18,685 nucleotides of DNA from UBA9410 sp963933065. GTDB taxonomy: Bacteria > Actinomycetota > Acidimicrobiia > Acidimicrobiales > MedAcidi-G1. This document shows, in pieces, positions 1-8,166 of the stretch; positions within the stretch are counted from its first letter, which is position 1; each line of letters opens with the position of its first letter. Location of the stretch: contig CAWVUB010000039.1 in NCBI GenBank assembly GCA_963933065.1, positions 1-18,685 on the forward strand, given 5' to 3'. The notes under the pieces were generated by a model, which did not search any database, was not told where the DNA came from, and was given only the letters and a program-made list of their open reading frames with translations. A program made the position numbers and the translations under genes.

Positions 1-1688
1 GGGATTTCCGACAGTGGGGGTCGGCCACCCCTGGTCACCCAGAAGTCGGGCACACGGCTGGCGTGGAAGTGACTACTGGCCCTCTTGGGCAGGGCCTTGC
101 CAACGCTGTTGGGATGGCCATTGCGGAGCGGAACCTCCGAGCCCGCTTCAGCGTTGACCTGACTGATCACCATACTTTTGTGGTGTGTGGAGATGGTGAC
201 CTGGCCGAAGGCATAAGCCACGAGGCCGCTTCTCTAGCGGGCCATCTGGGCCTTGGCCGCCTAGTTGCTGTCTACGACGACAACCACATCACCATCGACG
301 GACCAACCGAGTTGGCTTTGTCTGATGATGCCCCAGCCCGCTTTCGTTCATACGGCTGGCATGTCGTGGAGTTGGGCGAGGTGGCAGACGACCTTGACGC
401 TATTGAAAAGGGCCTGCGAGCGGCGATGAGCGTTGAAGATCGCCCATCGCTCGTGGTGCTTCGTAGCCACATCGGCCATCCGTCACCCGATGTTGACACC
501 TCTGCTGTCCACGGTTACTCCCTGACTAGTGATGGGATCAAAGAAACCAAACAACAACTGGGCTTACCCGACGAGCCATTTAACGTACCCGACGATGTGC
601 TTTCGCTGTATCGATCGGCTGGACGCCGAGGAGCCGAGGCGCGCTCCAAGTGGGAGGAACGTTTCGACTCTGCTGAATTTGATCGCTCCCAGTGGGATGC
701 TGCGTGGTCCGGTGGTGGTATCGACGGCTGGGAACACGCCCTCCCCTCCTGGGAGGAAGGTGCTGCAGTGGCCACACGTAAGGCCAGTAACGCCTGTCTT
801 CAGGCGCTGCTCAGCGTGGTTCCGGGTCTCATAGGTGGAGGTGCTGATCTAACTGGGAACACTGGGACCACCATCTCAGATCATGGCGTGCAGGGTCCCG
901 ACTGCCCAGAAGGCCGGCAAGTCTTCTTTGGGGTCCGCGAGCATGCAATGGGAGCGGTATGCAACGGCTTGGCCCTCCACGGGGGGATGCTTCCCGTCAA
1001 CGGAACCTTTCTAGTGTTTAGTGACTACATGAGAGGAGCAGTTCGGCTGGCTGCTCTCTCTGGCGCCAAGAATGTGTTTGTTTGGAGCCACGACTCGGTT
1101 GGCGTCGGTGAGGATGGTCCGACCCATCAACCAGTCGAGCACGCAGCAGCCCTGCGAGCTATTCCCAATCTTCGGGTAATCAGACCAGCGGATGCCAACG
1201 AGACCGCCAGTGCATGGCACTCAATTATCAGTGGTGTCGGACCAGCCGCCCTCCTCTTAACGCGTCAAGACGTACCCGTGCTTCCAGGTACCAATAATTA
1301 CGCGGCGGTGGCCAGAGGCGGCTATGTCCTAGTTGAGCCAGCTGAGACACCCGAGTTAATTTTTATCGGGACTGGAAGTGAGGTTTCAGTTGCAATGGAA
1401 GCCGCAGCCATCTTGGCGGCCACTGGCCGCTCAGTACGGGTCGTATCCATGCCATGCATGGAGGACTTCGCTGGCCAAGACGTTGCCTATCGGGACGCTG
1501 TTTTGCCACCCGGAGTTCCTTCTGTGTCGATCGAGGCAGGGGTGACATTTGGTTGGGATCGCTGGGCTGATCGCACAATCGGCATAGATCGATTTGGCGC
1601 TTCTGCGCCAGGAGAGCGCGTCCTGACCGAGTTTGGGATTACTCCTGAAGCCCTCGTGACGACCGCCCACGACCTCCTCCCTTCCTGA
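1..1688 (+). CDS. tkt: Transketolase, 5' end cut by window edge
   Basis: Thiamine-diphosphate enzyme that moves two-carbon ketol units between sugar phosphates in the non-oxidative pentose phosphate pathway. The reading frame is open from base 3 and the first visible residues (DFRQWGSATPGHPEVGHTAG) match the conserved transketolase N-terminal region, so about 90 residues lie outside the window and the GTG at 63 is not the true start. Seen: the PLGQG segment, the ThDP/metal motif GDGDLAEG followed by DDNHITIDG, the pyrimidine-domain motif FGVREHAMG with the catalytic Glu, and GEDGPTHQPVEH. The C-terminal domain is complete and ends in TGA. Transaldolase follows 27 bases downstream on the same strand, which fits one pentose phosphate operon. 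About 561 residues are visible, compared with a usual 660. Confidence 0.97.
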   Translation, partial: DFRQWGSATPGHPEVGHTAGVEVTTGPLGQGLANAVGMAIAERNLRARFSVDLTDHHTFVVCGDGDLAEGISHEAASLAGHLGLGRLVAVYDDNHITIDGPTELALSDDAPARFRSYGWHVVELGEVADDLDAIEKGLRAAMSVEDRPSLVVLRSHIGHPSPDVDTSAVHGYSLTSDGIKETKQQLGLPDEPFNVPDDVLSLYRSAGRRGAEARSKWEERFDSAEFDRSQWDAAWSGGGIDGWEHALPSWEEGAAVATRKASNACLQALLSVVPGLIGGGADLTGNTGTTISDHGVQGPDCPEGRQVFFGVREHAMGAVCNGLALHGGMLPVNGTFLVFSDYMRGAVRLAALSGAKNVFVWSHDSVGVGEDGPTHQPVEHAAALRAIPNLRVIRPADANETASAWHSIISGVGPAALLLTRQDVPVLPGTNNYAAVARGGYVLVEPAETPELIFIGTGSEVSVAMEAAAILAATGRSVRVVSMPCMEDFAGQDVAYRDAVLPPGVPSVSIEAGVTFGWDRWADRTIGIDRFGASAPGERVLTEFGITPEALVTTAHDLLPS

Positions 1689-1715
1689 CCGCTATCCGAC
1701 CTACGGGAGCCCCAA

Positions 1716-2804
1716 GTGACTCGACTCCACGACCTACACGCCAATCAAGGCCAGAGCCCATGGCTAGATAATCTACGAAGGGGTTGGATCACCTCCGGCG
1801 AGCTTCGAGAATGGGTCGACCGAGGGGTTCGAGGCATCACCTCAAATCCCTCAATATTTCAGAAGGCGATGACGGGGACGGATGCCTACGACGAAGAGTT
1901 GCGGGGGCTGATTCACAAAGGGGCGACCATCGAGGATAGTTACTGGGCACTTGTTGTCAGCGACATCCTCAATGCGCTGGACGTGCTGCGCCCGGTTTTT
2001 GACGATTCGAGTGGAGTCGACGGCTACGTTTCTGTCGAAGTGGATCCGGGACTCGCCTTGGATACCGCCGGCACCATTACTGCGGCAAGGACTCTCGATG
2101 AGCGGATCAATCGCCCAAATCTTTATGTAAAAATTCCAGCAACCACTGCGGGTATCCCGGCTATCCGGCAAATGATCGCTGAGGGCCGAAGCGTCAACGT
2201 AACTCTAATTTTTTCGCTATCACGTTACCGCGAGGTCATGGAGGCCTACTTGTCAGGCCTAGAAGAGTGTGACGCCGATCTCGCTACCGTGTCCTCGGTG
2301 GCCTCGTTTTTCATTAGCCGAACGGATAGCGAGGTGGACCGGAGGCTTGACAACATCGGTTCCGCCGAGGCCCTCGCCTTACGCGGTCAAACCGCAGTAG
2401 CCCAGGGTCAGGTGGCATACAACATGTTCCGTGAGGTCTTCAGCGGCCTGCGCTGGGAAGCCCTGGCCGCGAGGGGCGCCCGTGTTCAGCGGCCCCTCTG
2501 GGCCTCTACGTCGACCAAGAATGCGTCTTACTCGGATACCTTGTACGTCGATTCGCTGATTGGTCCCGACACCGTTAACACTCTCCCAGACGCCACGCTA
2601 GAAGCGTTTGAAGACCGCGGCACTGTGGCCCGAACAGTGGATGCTGATCCCGCTGCGGCTTACTCCGTCTTACGCGACGTCACAAATGCTGGCGTAGATC
2701 TAGACGATGTGGCTCGTGTACTTGAAGACGAGGGAGTGTCCGCGTTCGTGAAGTCCTTCGATGAACTTTTAGGGAGTCTCGGCGAAAAGGTCGACACGTT
2801 CTGA
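1716..2804 (+). CDS. tal: Transaldolase (long actinobacterial type)
   Basis: Transfers a dihydroxyacetone unit from sedoheptulose 7-phosphate to glyceraldehyde 3-phosphate through a Lys Schiff base; cytoplasmic. Seen: GITSNPSIFQKAM near residues 40-52, the SVEVDPGLALDTAGT strand near 106-120, and NLYVKIPAT near 135-143 with Lys139 as the likely Schiff-base lysine. Also present are SVNVTLIFSLSRY and, toward the C-terminus, QRPLWASTSTKN. The length of 362 residues fits the longer mycobacterial-type transaldolases rather than the 220- or 315-residue forms. The GTG start is supported by a purine-rich GGGAG about six bases upstream. It lies 27 bases after transketolase, so the two are probably cotranscribed. 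No strong hairpin terminator is seen after it. Confidence 0.96.
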   Translation: MTRLHDLHANQGQSPWLDNLRRGWITSGELREWVDRGVRGITSNPSIFQKAMTGTDAYDEELRGLIHKGATIEDSYWALVVSDILNALDVLRPVFDDSSGVDGYVSVEVDPGLALDTAGTITAARTLDERINRPNLYVKIPATTAGIPAIRQMIAEGRSVNVTLIFSLSRYREVMEAYLSGLEECDADLATVSSVASFFISRTDSEVDRRLDNIGSAEALALRGQTAVAQGQVAYNMFREVFSGLRWEALAARGARVQRPLWASTSTKNASYSDTLYVDSLIGPDTVNTLPDATLEAFEDRGTVARTVDADPAAAYSVLRDVTNAGVDLDDVARVLEDEGVSAFVKSFDELLGSLGEKVDTF

Positions 2805-2843
2805 ACCTATAAAATCGGCACGACAGGATGGCCCAGTCGATCG

Positions 2844-2876
2844 AGTCCGTTGCGAATCAAAACGGACTGCTACTGT
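2844..2876 (+). promoter_or_regulatory. Promoter and candidate operator of the HxlR-fbiC unit
   Basis: A perfect 8-bp inverted repeat, AGTCCGTT (2844-2851) and AACGGACT (2861-2868), is separated by nine bases. Two bases later comes TACTGT (2871-2876), a TAnnnT-type -10 hexamer lying exactly six bases before the ATG at 2883. TTGCGA at 2850-2855 could be a -35 box, although the 15-base spacer is short. The repeat would place a bound dimer over the -35 and spacer, the usual geometry for repression. That the HxlR protein encoded next binds here is inference. A second TATAAA at 2808-2813 could be a distal promoter element. Confidence 0.5.
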
Positions 2877-2882
2877 CCGGTG

Positions 2883-3368
2883 ATGCTCCAATCACCAGCG
2901 AACAAAACGGTGAACTCCAACGAGCCAGAATGCTCCATTGCAGCCACCCTGGGGGCCGTAGGTGACCGTTGGACCCTCCTGATATTACGGGACCTCTTTA
3001 GGGGCGTTCGCCGATTTGAAGCCCTGCAGCGTGATTTAGGAATTGCCCGGAACCTCTTGACAGATCGACTACATCGCCTAGCTGAACTAGGGATTGTTCA
3101 CCGGGTCCCCTACCAACAACGACCAGTGCGCCACGAGTACCGACTTACCGCCAAGGGTGCCGACCTCTCACCAGCGCTGGTAGCCCTCATGCATTGGGGT
3201 GACCGCTGGTACGCAGATGATGGGCCACCCACCGTGCTTGTCCATGACGCGTGCGGCACCCCTCTTGATCAGGCAGTGTCATGTCCCGAGTGTCATACAC
3301 CTGTGCCTCCCCACCACATCCGCAGTCGTCCGGGTCCAGGTCGAACCATTGAAGGAACACACCGATGA
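2883..3368 (+). CDS. HxlR-family transcriptional regulator
   Basis: Winged-helix DNA-binding regulator of the HxlR family. Seen with the ATG at 2883 as residue 1: the conserved N-terminal Cys (Cys17) in ECSIAATLGAVGDRWTLLIL, the recognition region RRFEALQRDLGIARNLLTDRL at about 43-63, and the wing at about 71-88. A C-terminal extension holds His121, Cys124, Cys134 and Cys137 (HDACG and CPEC), which looks like a metal-binding knuckle seen in longer actinobacterial members. I chose ATG 2883 over the in-frame TTG at 2850 because a TAnnnT hexamer sits six bases before it, as in a leaderless mRNA. The stop overlaps the fbiC start as ATGA, so the two should be translationally coupled. Family relatives such as YodB sense electrophiles through the N-terminal Cys; a redox input here is inference. 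Confidence 0.9.
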   Translation: MLQSPANKTVNSNEPECSIAATLGAVGDRWTLLILRDLFRGVRRFEALQRDLGIARNLLTDRLHRLAELGIVHRVPYQQRPVRHEYRLTAKGADLSPALVALMHWGDRWYADDGPPTVLVHDACGTPLDQAVSCPECHTPVPPHHIRSRPGPGRTIEGTHR

Positions 3369-5779
3369 CAAAGAACTCGACAACCAACCTCTCACTGGCC
3401 AAGTTCCAAGGTGCGGATCTCTTGACTGAGGCCTGCAGGATACGCGACGACCATCACGGTAGACGGATCACCTATAGCCCCAAGGTATTCATCCCACTCA
3501 CCGTGTTATGTCGAGATCGCTGTGGCTACTGCACTTTCGCTCAACCACCGGCTCGGCTCGAAGCGCCCTACCTCTCGCCCGACGAGGTATTAGCGATAGC
3601 TCGGCAGGGTGCAGCCGCCGGTTGCCATGAGGCCTTGTTCACACTCGGAGAGCGCCCTGAGTTGCGCTACCCAGTGGCTGCCGACTGGCTGAATTTTCAC
3701 GGCCATGATTCCACCGTTGACTATCTCGCTGCGATGGCCCAACTAGTGCTCGACGAAACCGGGCTCCTGCCACACGCCAACGCCGGAGCGCTTTCATTTG
3801 ATGAACTCTCACTGCTCCGAAAAGTCTCGCCCTCCCAAGGGATGATGTTGGAATCCCTGGTGAGCGACTTGGACTGTCACCGAGGTGCTCCTGACAAAAC
3901 TCCCGAAAGGCGACTGGCAACTATCGAGGCAGCCGGAGAGCTGGCGATCCCGTTCACCACAGGAATTCTCGTCGGCATTGGTGAAGACCGTCAGGACCGA
4001 ATCAACGCCCTTGAAGCAATTGCGGAATCCCATAGGCGACATGGTCACATTCAGGAGGTGATTGTTCAGAATTTCCTACCTAAGACCGGTACGGGCATGC
4101 ATAACGCATCACCATGTCCAAATGACCAGCATCTCGATGCCATAGCTCTCGCTCGAATCATTCTCCCACCTGACATCCATCTTCAGGCTCCGCCCAATCT
4201 ATCTGACGACTTTGGCGTCCTTCTAGGTGCTGGCATCGACGACTGGGGCGGGGTTTCGCCCGTGACTGCAGATCACGTCAACCCTGAACGTCCATGGCCA
4301 GACCTAAAACGACTGGCAAAAGTCACCGAGGAACAGGGCTTCAGCTTGGCCCCTCGTCTTACGGCCTATCCCGAATTCGTATGTGAACCTAGCCGTTGGT
4401 TCGATGCTGGTCTCCATTTCGCTGTGATGGACCGTAGCGATGCCGAAGGGCTGGGTCGTGACGACCCTGGAGCATTTTTCCCTGAAGTCATCGAGACAGT
4501 TGAAGCCGATGACGGAGCCGAGGTCCGCCAAATCGGATCAGCATCAACTGGTTGGTATTCAGGAGTACCGGTCCAGCCGGTTCAGTTGATCCCTGGGCAT
4601 TCCGCTGCTGGCGGTCGGCTACGCGAGGTCCTCAATGGGGTAATTTCGGGCCAGCGAGTTGGCTCGGAAGAACTCCTCACACTATTTGGAGCCCGAGGTC
4701 CCGAGGTCGTGGCGGTGGCTGAGGTAGCCGACGAATTACGCCGACGACGGGTCGGCAACGATGTCACCTGGGTAGCCAACCGCAATATCAACTACACAAA
4801 TGTCTGTACCTACAAGTGTCGGTTTTGCGGTTTCTCAAAGGGGCCTCTCTCATTGAACCTACGAGGCGCCCCCTACCTGCTGGAAATGGAGGAAATCGCT
4901 AGCCGTGCCGCCGACGCTGCCCGTATGGGAGCCACCGAGGTTTGTCTTCAAGGGGGGATTCATCCCGACTTTGACGGCGAGTATTACCTAGATGTAACAC
5001 GCTCTGTCCGGGCAGCCGTACCTGATATCCATATACATGGTTTCACTGCACTGGAGGTGACCGAGGGTGCTCGACGACTCGACGAGCCCTTAGCGGAATA
5101 CCTCCGAAGGGGTTACGAGGCGGGACTGCGTTCACTGCCTGGTACGGCGGCGGAAATCCTCGATGACGACGTCCGAGCGGAGTTGTGCCCCGACAAGATC
5201 AACACCGAAGAGTGGTTGGAGGCCCACCGAACCGCGCATGCGGTAGGGATTCGATCCAACGTCACCATCATGTACGGGTCAATCGAACGGCCTGAACACT
5301 GGGTGCGCCACATCCTGCGCTGTCGCGACCTTCAAGATGAAACCGGTGGCTTCACCGAGTTCGTGGGTCTGCCATTTGTCCACATGGCATCTCCCATTTA
5401 TCTCCAACGCAAAGCTCGCCGCGGGCCTACGTTCCGTGAAAACCTCCTGATGCACGCCGTAGCCCGAATTGCTTATGACGGGTCGATTAACAATATCCAA
5501 GCGTCTTGGGTGAAAATTGGCTTTGCCGGTGTTCGGCAATTGCTCCAGTCTGGCGTGAACGACCTTGGAGGAACCCTCATGGACGAAAACATCTCCCGAG
5601 CCGCCGGAGCTGAACACGGGCAGCAGGTCACTGAGTCCGACCTCCGAGACCTTGTCGAACCTCTCGGCCGTACCTTGCGTCAGCGGACCACCCTTTACGG
5701 GCAGGTTGACCCTGGGCATCGCCTCAACGTTGAGCGCCCCGACGACGGCCGGGTTCTTATCCCAGTCGTCAGCAACTAA
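3365..5779 (+). CDS. fbiC: FO synthase, fused CofG-CofH radical SAM enzyme
   Basis: Makes 7,8-didemethyl-8-hydroxy-5-deazariboflavin (FO), the chromophore of coenzyme F420, from tyrosine and 5-amino-6-ribitylaminouracil. There are two radical SAM halves. The CofG half covers about residues 1-370 with a CxxxCxxC cluster at Cys49, Cys53 and Cys56 (CRDRCGYCTFAQ). The CofH half covers about 430-804 with Cys481, Cys485 and Cys488 (CTYKCRFCGFSKG), followed by EVCLQGGIHP. Both clusters are intact. At 804 residues it is slightly shorter than the roughly 850-residue mycobacterial FbiC. The ATG start overlaps the stop of the HxlR gene by four bases. No other F420 biosynthesis gene (fbiA, fbiB, fbiD/cofC) is in the window. 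The gene converges on the small gene ending at 5800, with 20 bases between them and no convincing terminator. Confidence 0.97.
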   Translation: MTKNSTTNLSLAKFQGADLLTEACRIRDDHHGRRITYSPKVFIPLTVLCRDRCGYCTFAQPPARLEAPYLSPDEVLAIARQGAAAGCHEALFTLGERPELRYPVAADWLNFHGHDSTVDYLAAMAQLVLDETGLLPHANAGALSFDELSLLRKVSPSQGMMLESLVSDLDCHRGAPDKTPERRLATIEAAGELAIPFTTGILVGIGEDRQDRINALEAIAESHRRHGHIQEVIVQNFLPKTGTGMHNASPCPNDQHLDAIALARIILPPDIHLQAPPNLSDDFGVLLGAGIDDWGGVSPVTADHVNPERPWPDLKRLAKVTEEQGFSLAPRLTAYPEFVCEPSRWFDAGLHFAVMDRSDAEGLGRDDPGAFFPEVIETVEADDGAEVRQIGSASTGWYSGVPVQPVQLIPGHSAAGGRLREVLNGVISGQRVGSEELLTLFGARGPEVVAVAEVADELRRRRVGNDVTWVANRNINYTNVCTYKCRFCGFSKGPLSLNLRGAPYLLEMEEIASRAADAARMGATEVCLQGGIHPDFDGEYYLDVTRSVRAAVPDIHIHGFTALEVTEGARRLDEPLAEYLRRGYEAGLRSLPGTAAEILDDDVRAELCPDKINTEEWLEAHRTAHAVGIRSNVTIMYGSIERPEHWVRHILRCRDLQDETGGFTEFVGLPFVHMASPIYLQRKARRGPTFRENLLMHAVARIAYDGSINNIQASWVKIGFAGVRQLLQSGVNDLGGTLMDENISRAAGAEHGQQVTESDLRDLVEPLGRTLRQRTTLYGQVDPGHRLNVERPDDGRVLIPVVSN

Positions 5780-5799
5780 GCCCCTCCAGGGATAGTCCC

Positions 5800-6003
5800 C
5801 TACCAGTCACTGCGTTCTGGTTTTGATAGGAGGTGGGCTGCCTTTTCGACAGCCCGTCGCGCCCTAGTAAGCCGCTTCTCATCTACCGGCAGTTCATGCC
5901 CGCCAGCATCAATCGACTCACGTAGGCGCAGGATGGCCAAGTCGGCCAATTCTTCTGCGATGACATTAAGTCGATCTCGAATCTCATCAAACTCACCCGC
6001 CAA
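5800..6003 (-). CDS. Small helical protein, 67 residues, at the end of the glc operon
   Basis: A small reading frame beginning inside the last codons of glcF. I chose the TTG at 6003 because a perfect AGGAGG lies six bases before it; longer versions of this frame are glcF shadow. The product is probably a helical, strongly charged cytoplasmic protein (FDEIRDRLNVIAEELADLAI, then EKRLTRARRAVEKAAHLL) with no signal peptide, transmembrane segment or cysteine. It overlaps glcF by 11 bases, so it should be translated from the same mRNA. The composition and pattern resemble small conserved actinobacterial proteins of unknown function, but I cannot assign a family. It is distinct from XseB, which has a similar size and helix content but a different sequence pattern. 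Confidence 0.75.
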   Translation of the reverse strand: MAGEFDEIRDRLNVIAEELADLAILRLRESIDAGGHELPVDEKRLTRARRAVEKAAHLLSKPERSDW

Positions 6004-7285
6004 CGTCCACCTCCTCTTCTCGAGCTGCTCCACCCAAAGTAGGCGAGTTTGCTCGACGATCCTGAACAGCCTGGGCCAACACTTCCATCGGGTGTCGTAC
6101 TTCAAGCCCGACAGCCCCCAAGTACATAGAACACCCGGGGTTTGCGCTCACAACTACTGTGGCCCCACTCCGACCAGTCGCACGGGCAACGGCCGCAACC
6201 TTTCTCTCACGGGCATCTGCGGCCAGTTCCGGCTGGAGCAGCGAGTATGCACCGCCTGCACCGCAGCAAAGCCCGTCGTCGTCGAGTTCCACCAAGTCCA
6301 CGTAAGGTCCGAGTACCTCACGAACCGCACCGTGACATCCTTGCGCATGCCGCAAGTGGCACGGGTCCTGGACAATGACAGCCTCACGACCTGCTACCGC
6401 AGTCTCTGAAGTCTGGAAAGAGGCCATCCTTGGCTCCTCAGCCAACCACTCGTGGACATCGGCAACTCGATCTGCAAACTCTCTGGCCTCTGGCGTGCCT
6501 AACAAATCGCCGAAACGCTTCAGAGCCGCTCCACAGCCGGCTGAGTCAACAAGAATTGGGTGGTCGCCACTTAGAGCACCAATCACTCGTTCCGCATGTC
6601 GACGCGCTTCGGTTTCGAGGCCCGCATGTCCATGAAGCGCACCGCAGCAACCAGCCCGGTCACCGGATCGCTCGACCGATACCCCAATAGCCGTAAGAAC
6701 ATCCTCAACTGCGGCATGCACTTCCGGCTGCCAGACATCCATGACACACCCGGTGAACAGAGTCACCTCGGCGGGACTCACCGAAACTGGTATGCGGCGT
6801 GGTGTCCTCAGGGGAATCTTTTTAGGTAAAGCACCCACCAGATTTGCTGGCATGAGTCGCAGTAACCCCAGACGTTGGATCACAGCCAAGACCCGACTAC
6901 CCCACCGGAGTTGTCTCGGTTTCCCAATAAGCCAGAGACCAACTCTCAATCGCAACTGCAGGCGTCGATCGGCCACAATCGCTGACCGTGTCGTGGTGAT
7001 GAGCTCCTCATAAGGGACACCTGATGGGCAAGCGGTCACACATCCAAGGCATTGCACACAGGTATCCATGGCGTCATACCACTCGTCGTTGGGCACCACG
7101 TTGTCCCACTCCACCGCGCGCATCAGGGAGATCCTCCCCCGGGGCGACCGGCGTTCGTCACCAGTTGCCCGATAGGTCGGACAGTGAGGCAGGCACAATC
7201 CACATTGCACGCAGGACGCCAACGCCTCATCGTCTAATCCCAGCCGGGTCGACAGTTCGTTTCGTTGTTGATCCGAAGTAGTCAT
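5993..7285 (-). CDS. glcF: Glycolate oxidase iron-sulfur subunit
   Basis: Electron-transfer subunit that carries electrons from the flavin subunits of glycolate dehydrogenase towards the respiratory chain, probably at the inner face of the membrane. Seen: two ferredoxin-like 4Fe-4S motifs, Cys25/28/31 with Cys35 (CVQCGLCLPHCP) and Cys76/79/82 with Cys86 (CVQCLGCVTACP). Two cysteine-rich CCG domains follow, the first with GCVMDVWQPEV and GCCGALHGHAG, the second with DPCHLRHAQG and LCCGAGGAYSL. The 430 residues fit the family. The ATG overlaps the glcE stop as ATGA. A small gene starts within its last 11 bases. The related two-subunit lactate utilisation protein LutA lacks this ferredoxin arrangement, so GlcF is the better call. 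Confidence 0.95.
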   Translation of the reverse strand: MTTSDQQRNELSTRLGLDDEALASCVQCGLCLPHCPTYRATGDERRSPRGRISLMRAVEWDNVVPNDEWYDAMDTCVQCLGCVTACPSGVPYEELITTTRSAIVADRRLQLRLRVGLWLIGKPRQLRWGSRVLAVIQRLGLLRLMPANLVGALPKKIPLRTPRRIPVSVSPAEVTLFTGCVMDVWQPEVHAAVEDVLTAIGVSVERSGDRAGCCGALHGHAGLETEARRHAERVIGALSGDHPILVDSAGCGAALKRFGDLLGTPEAREFADRVADVHEWLAEEPRMASFQTSETAVAGREAVIVQDPCHLRHAQGCHGAVREVLGPYVDLVELDDDGLCCGAGGAYSLLQPELAADARERKVAAVARATGRSGATVVVSANPGCSMYLGAVGLEVRHPMEVLAQAVQDRRANSPTLGGAAREEEVDVGG

Positions 7286-8166
7286 GCTGCTACTCGGTGG
7301 GGGTCCCGCCCGGGGTTCAAACGTCTACTTGGATCGAATGCATCGCGCATCCGATCTCCAAGCGCTCGGATACCTGCCGCTACGGCCGGAGGGGAAGCTC
7401 GCTCAAGTTGGTGAACTACCCCAGCGCCTACCTCTAGGACGCCACCGTCTGGGAGGACCCCCGACCACCGATCTCGCTCCCCCGGCAGTACCGGTTGTCC
7501 AACGCTGACCAGCCCTAGCCTTCCCAGGAGCGCCATCTCATTGTTCACATCGGCACCATGTCCTTCAACTTGGACAGTTGTCTGGATTCCGTCCCAAAGT
7601 ACCGTGGCTGGGCGGTATACGGATTTCAGCACAACTTCTGGCGGCACTTCGCCCGCCATCCATGCCGAAGCATCGGGCATTGGACGTGTTCGTAGAATCA
7701 CTCGACCTACAAGGGCGAGGGTTCCTAGTGAACCCACCAATAGACGGCACAGGTCGTAACCACTTACATTCTTCACTGTCGGTCCGCCTGCAACGAATAT
7801 CTGGCCATCAGCCCCGATGCAGTCCGCCTGCAGCAGGACATCAGCAACCTCACCGAGACGTCCTCGCCGTAACGGGCTGCGGCCCACCATGAGAGCACCA
7901 CCAATAGTGGCCTCAGGCGGACCATCGAGAGCCACCTCTTGGCCGTCAGCGGCTAGAACGTCGGCCAGGTTGGAAAGCGTTGTGCCTGTCCCGACAACAA
8001 CGGTCATCTCGGCAGGGTCGAAAGAATCTATGCCCGCCGGTGCCGTTACAACACGCACTTCACCGGCCACACCGCCCAAGTCCCAACGTGTGCCGCCACC
8101 ACGAACGCATATTGCACCTGCTCTACCCACATCGTCAGCGAACCCGGAGAGGTTGATCACACCCAT
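7282..8166 (-). CDS. glcE: Glycolate oxidase FAD-binding subunit, short form
   Basis: Second flavin-binding subunit of glycolate oxidase. Seen: an N-terminal FAD-binding PCMH-type domain with VRGGGTRWDLGG at residues 21-32, a PPEATIGGAL segment near 83-92, and the family signature VKNVSGYDLCRLLVGSLGTLALV. The typical C-terminal FDPSRRLNPGR is also present. At 294 residues it is shorter than the roughly 350 of the E. coli protein; the shortening lies in the middle to C-terminal region, while start and end motifs are both present, so it does not look truncated by mutation. The ATG lies ten bases inside the end of glcD and the stop overlaps the glcF start, consistent with one tightly coupled mRNA. 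Confidence 0.93.
   Translation of the reverse strand: MGVINLSGFADDVGRAGAICVRGGGTRWDLGGVAGEVRVVTAPAGIDSFDPAEMTVVVGTGTTLSNLADVLAADGQEVALDGPPEATIGGALMVGRSPLRRGRLGEVADVLLQADCIGADGQIFVAGGPTVKNVSGYDLCRLLVGSLGTLALVGRVILRTRPMPDASAWMAGEVPPEVVLKSVYRPATVLWDGIQTTVQVEGHGADVNNEMALLGRLGLVSVGQPVLPGERDRWSGVLPDGGVLEVGAGVVHQLERASPPAVAAGIRALGDRMRDAFDPSRRLNPGRDPHRVAA

Noticed and set aside
2850..2882. TTG at 2850 as the start of the HxlR regulator
   Set aside because: It lies inside the inverted repeat and possible -35 box; the ATG at 2883 has a TAnnnT hexamer at the leaderless distance and gives the usual family N-terminus.
5279..5719. 146-residue minus-strand frame within fbiC
   Set aside because: Lies opposite the conserved CofH domain, with no recognisable motif.
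5780..5799. Short AGGG/CCCT symmetry between fbiC and the small convergent gene as a terminator
   Set aside because: Only four pairs, no T run on either strand.
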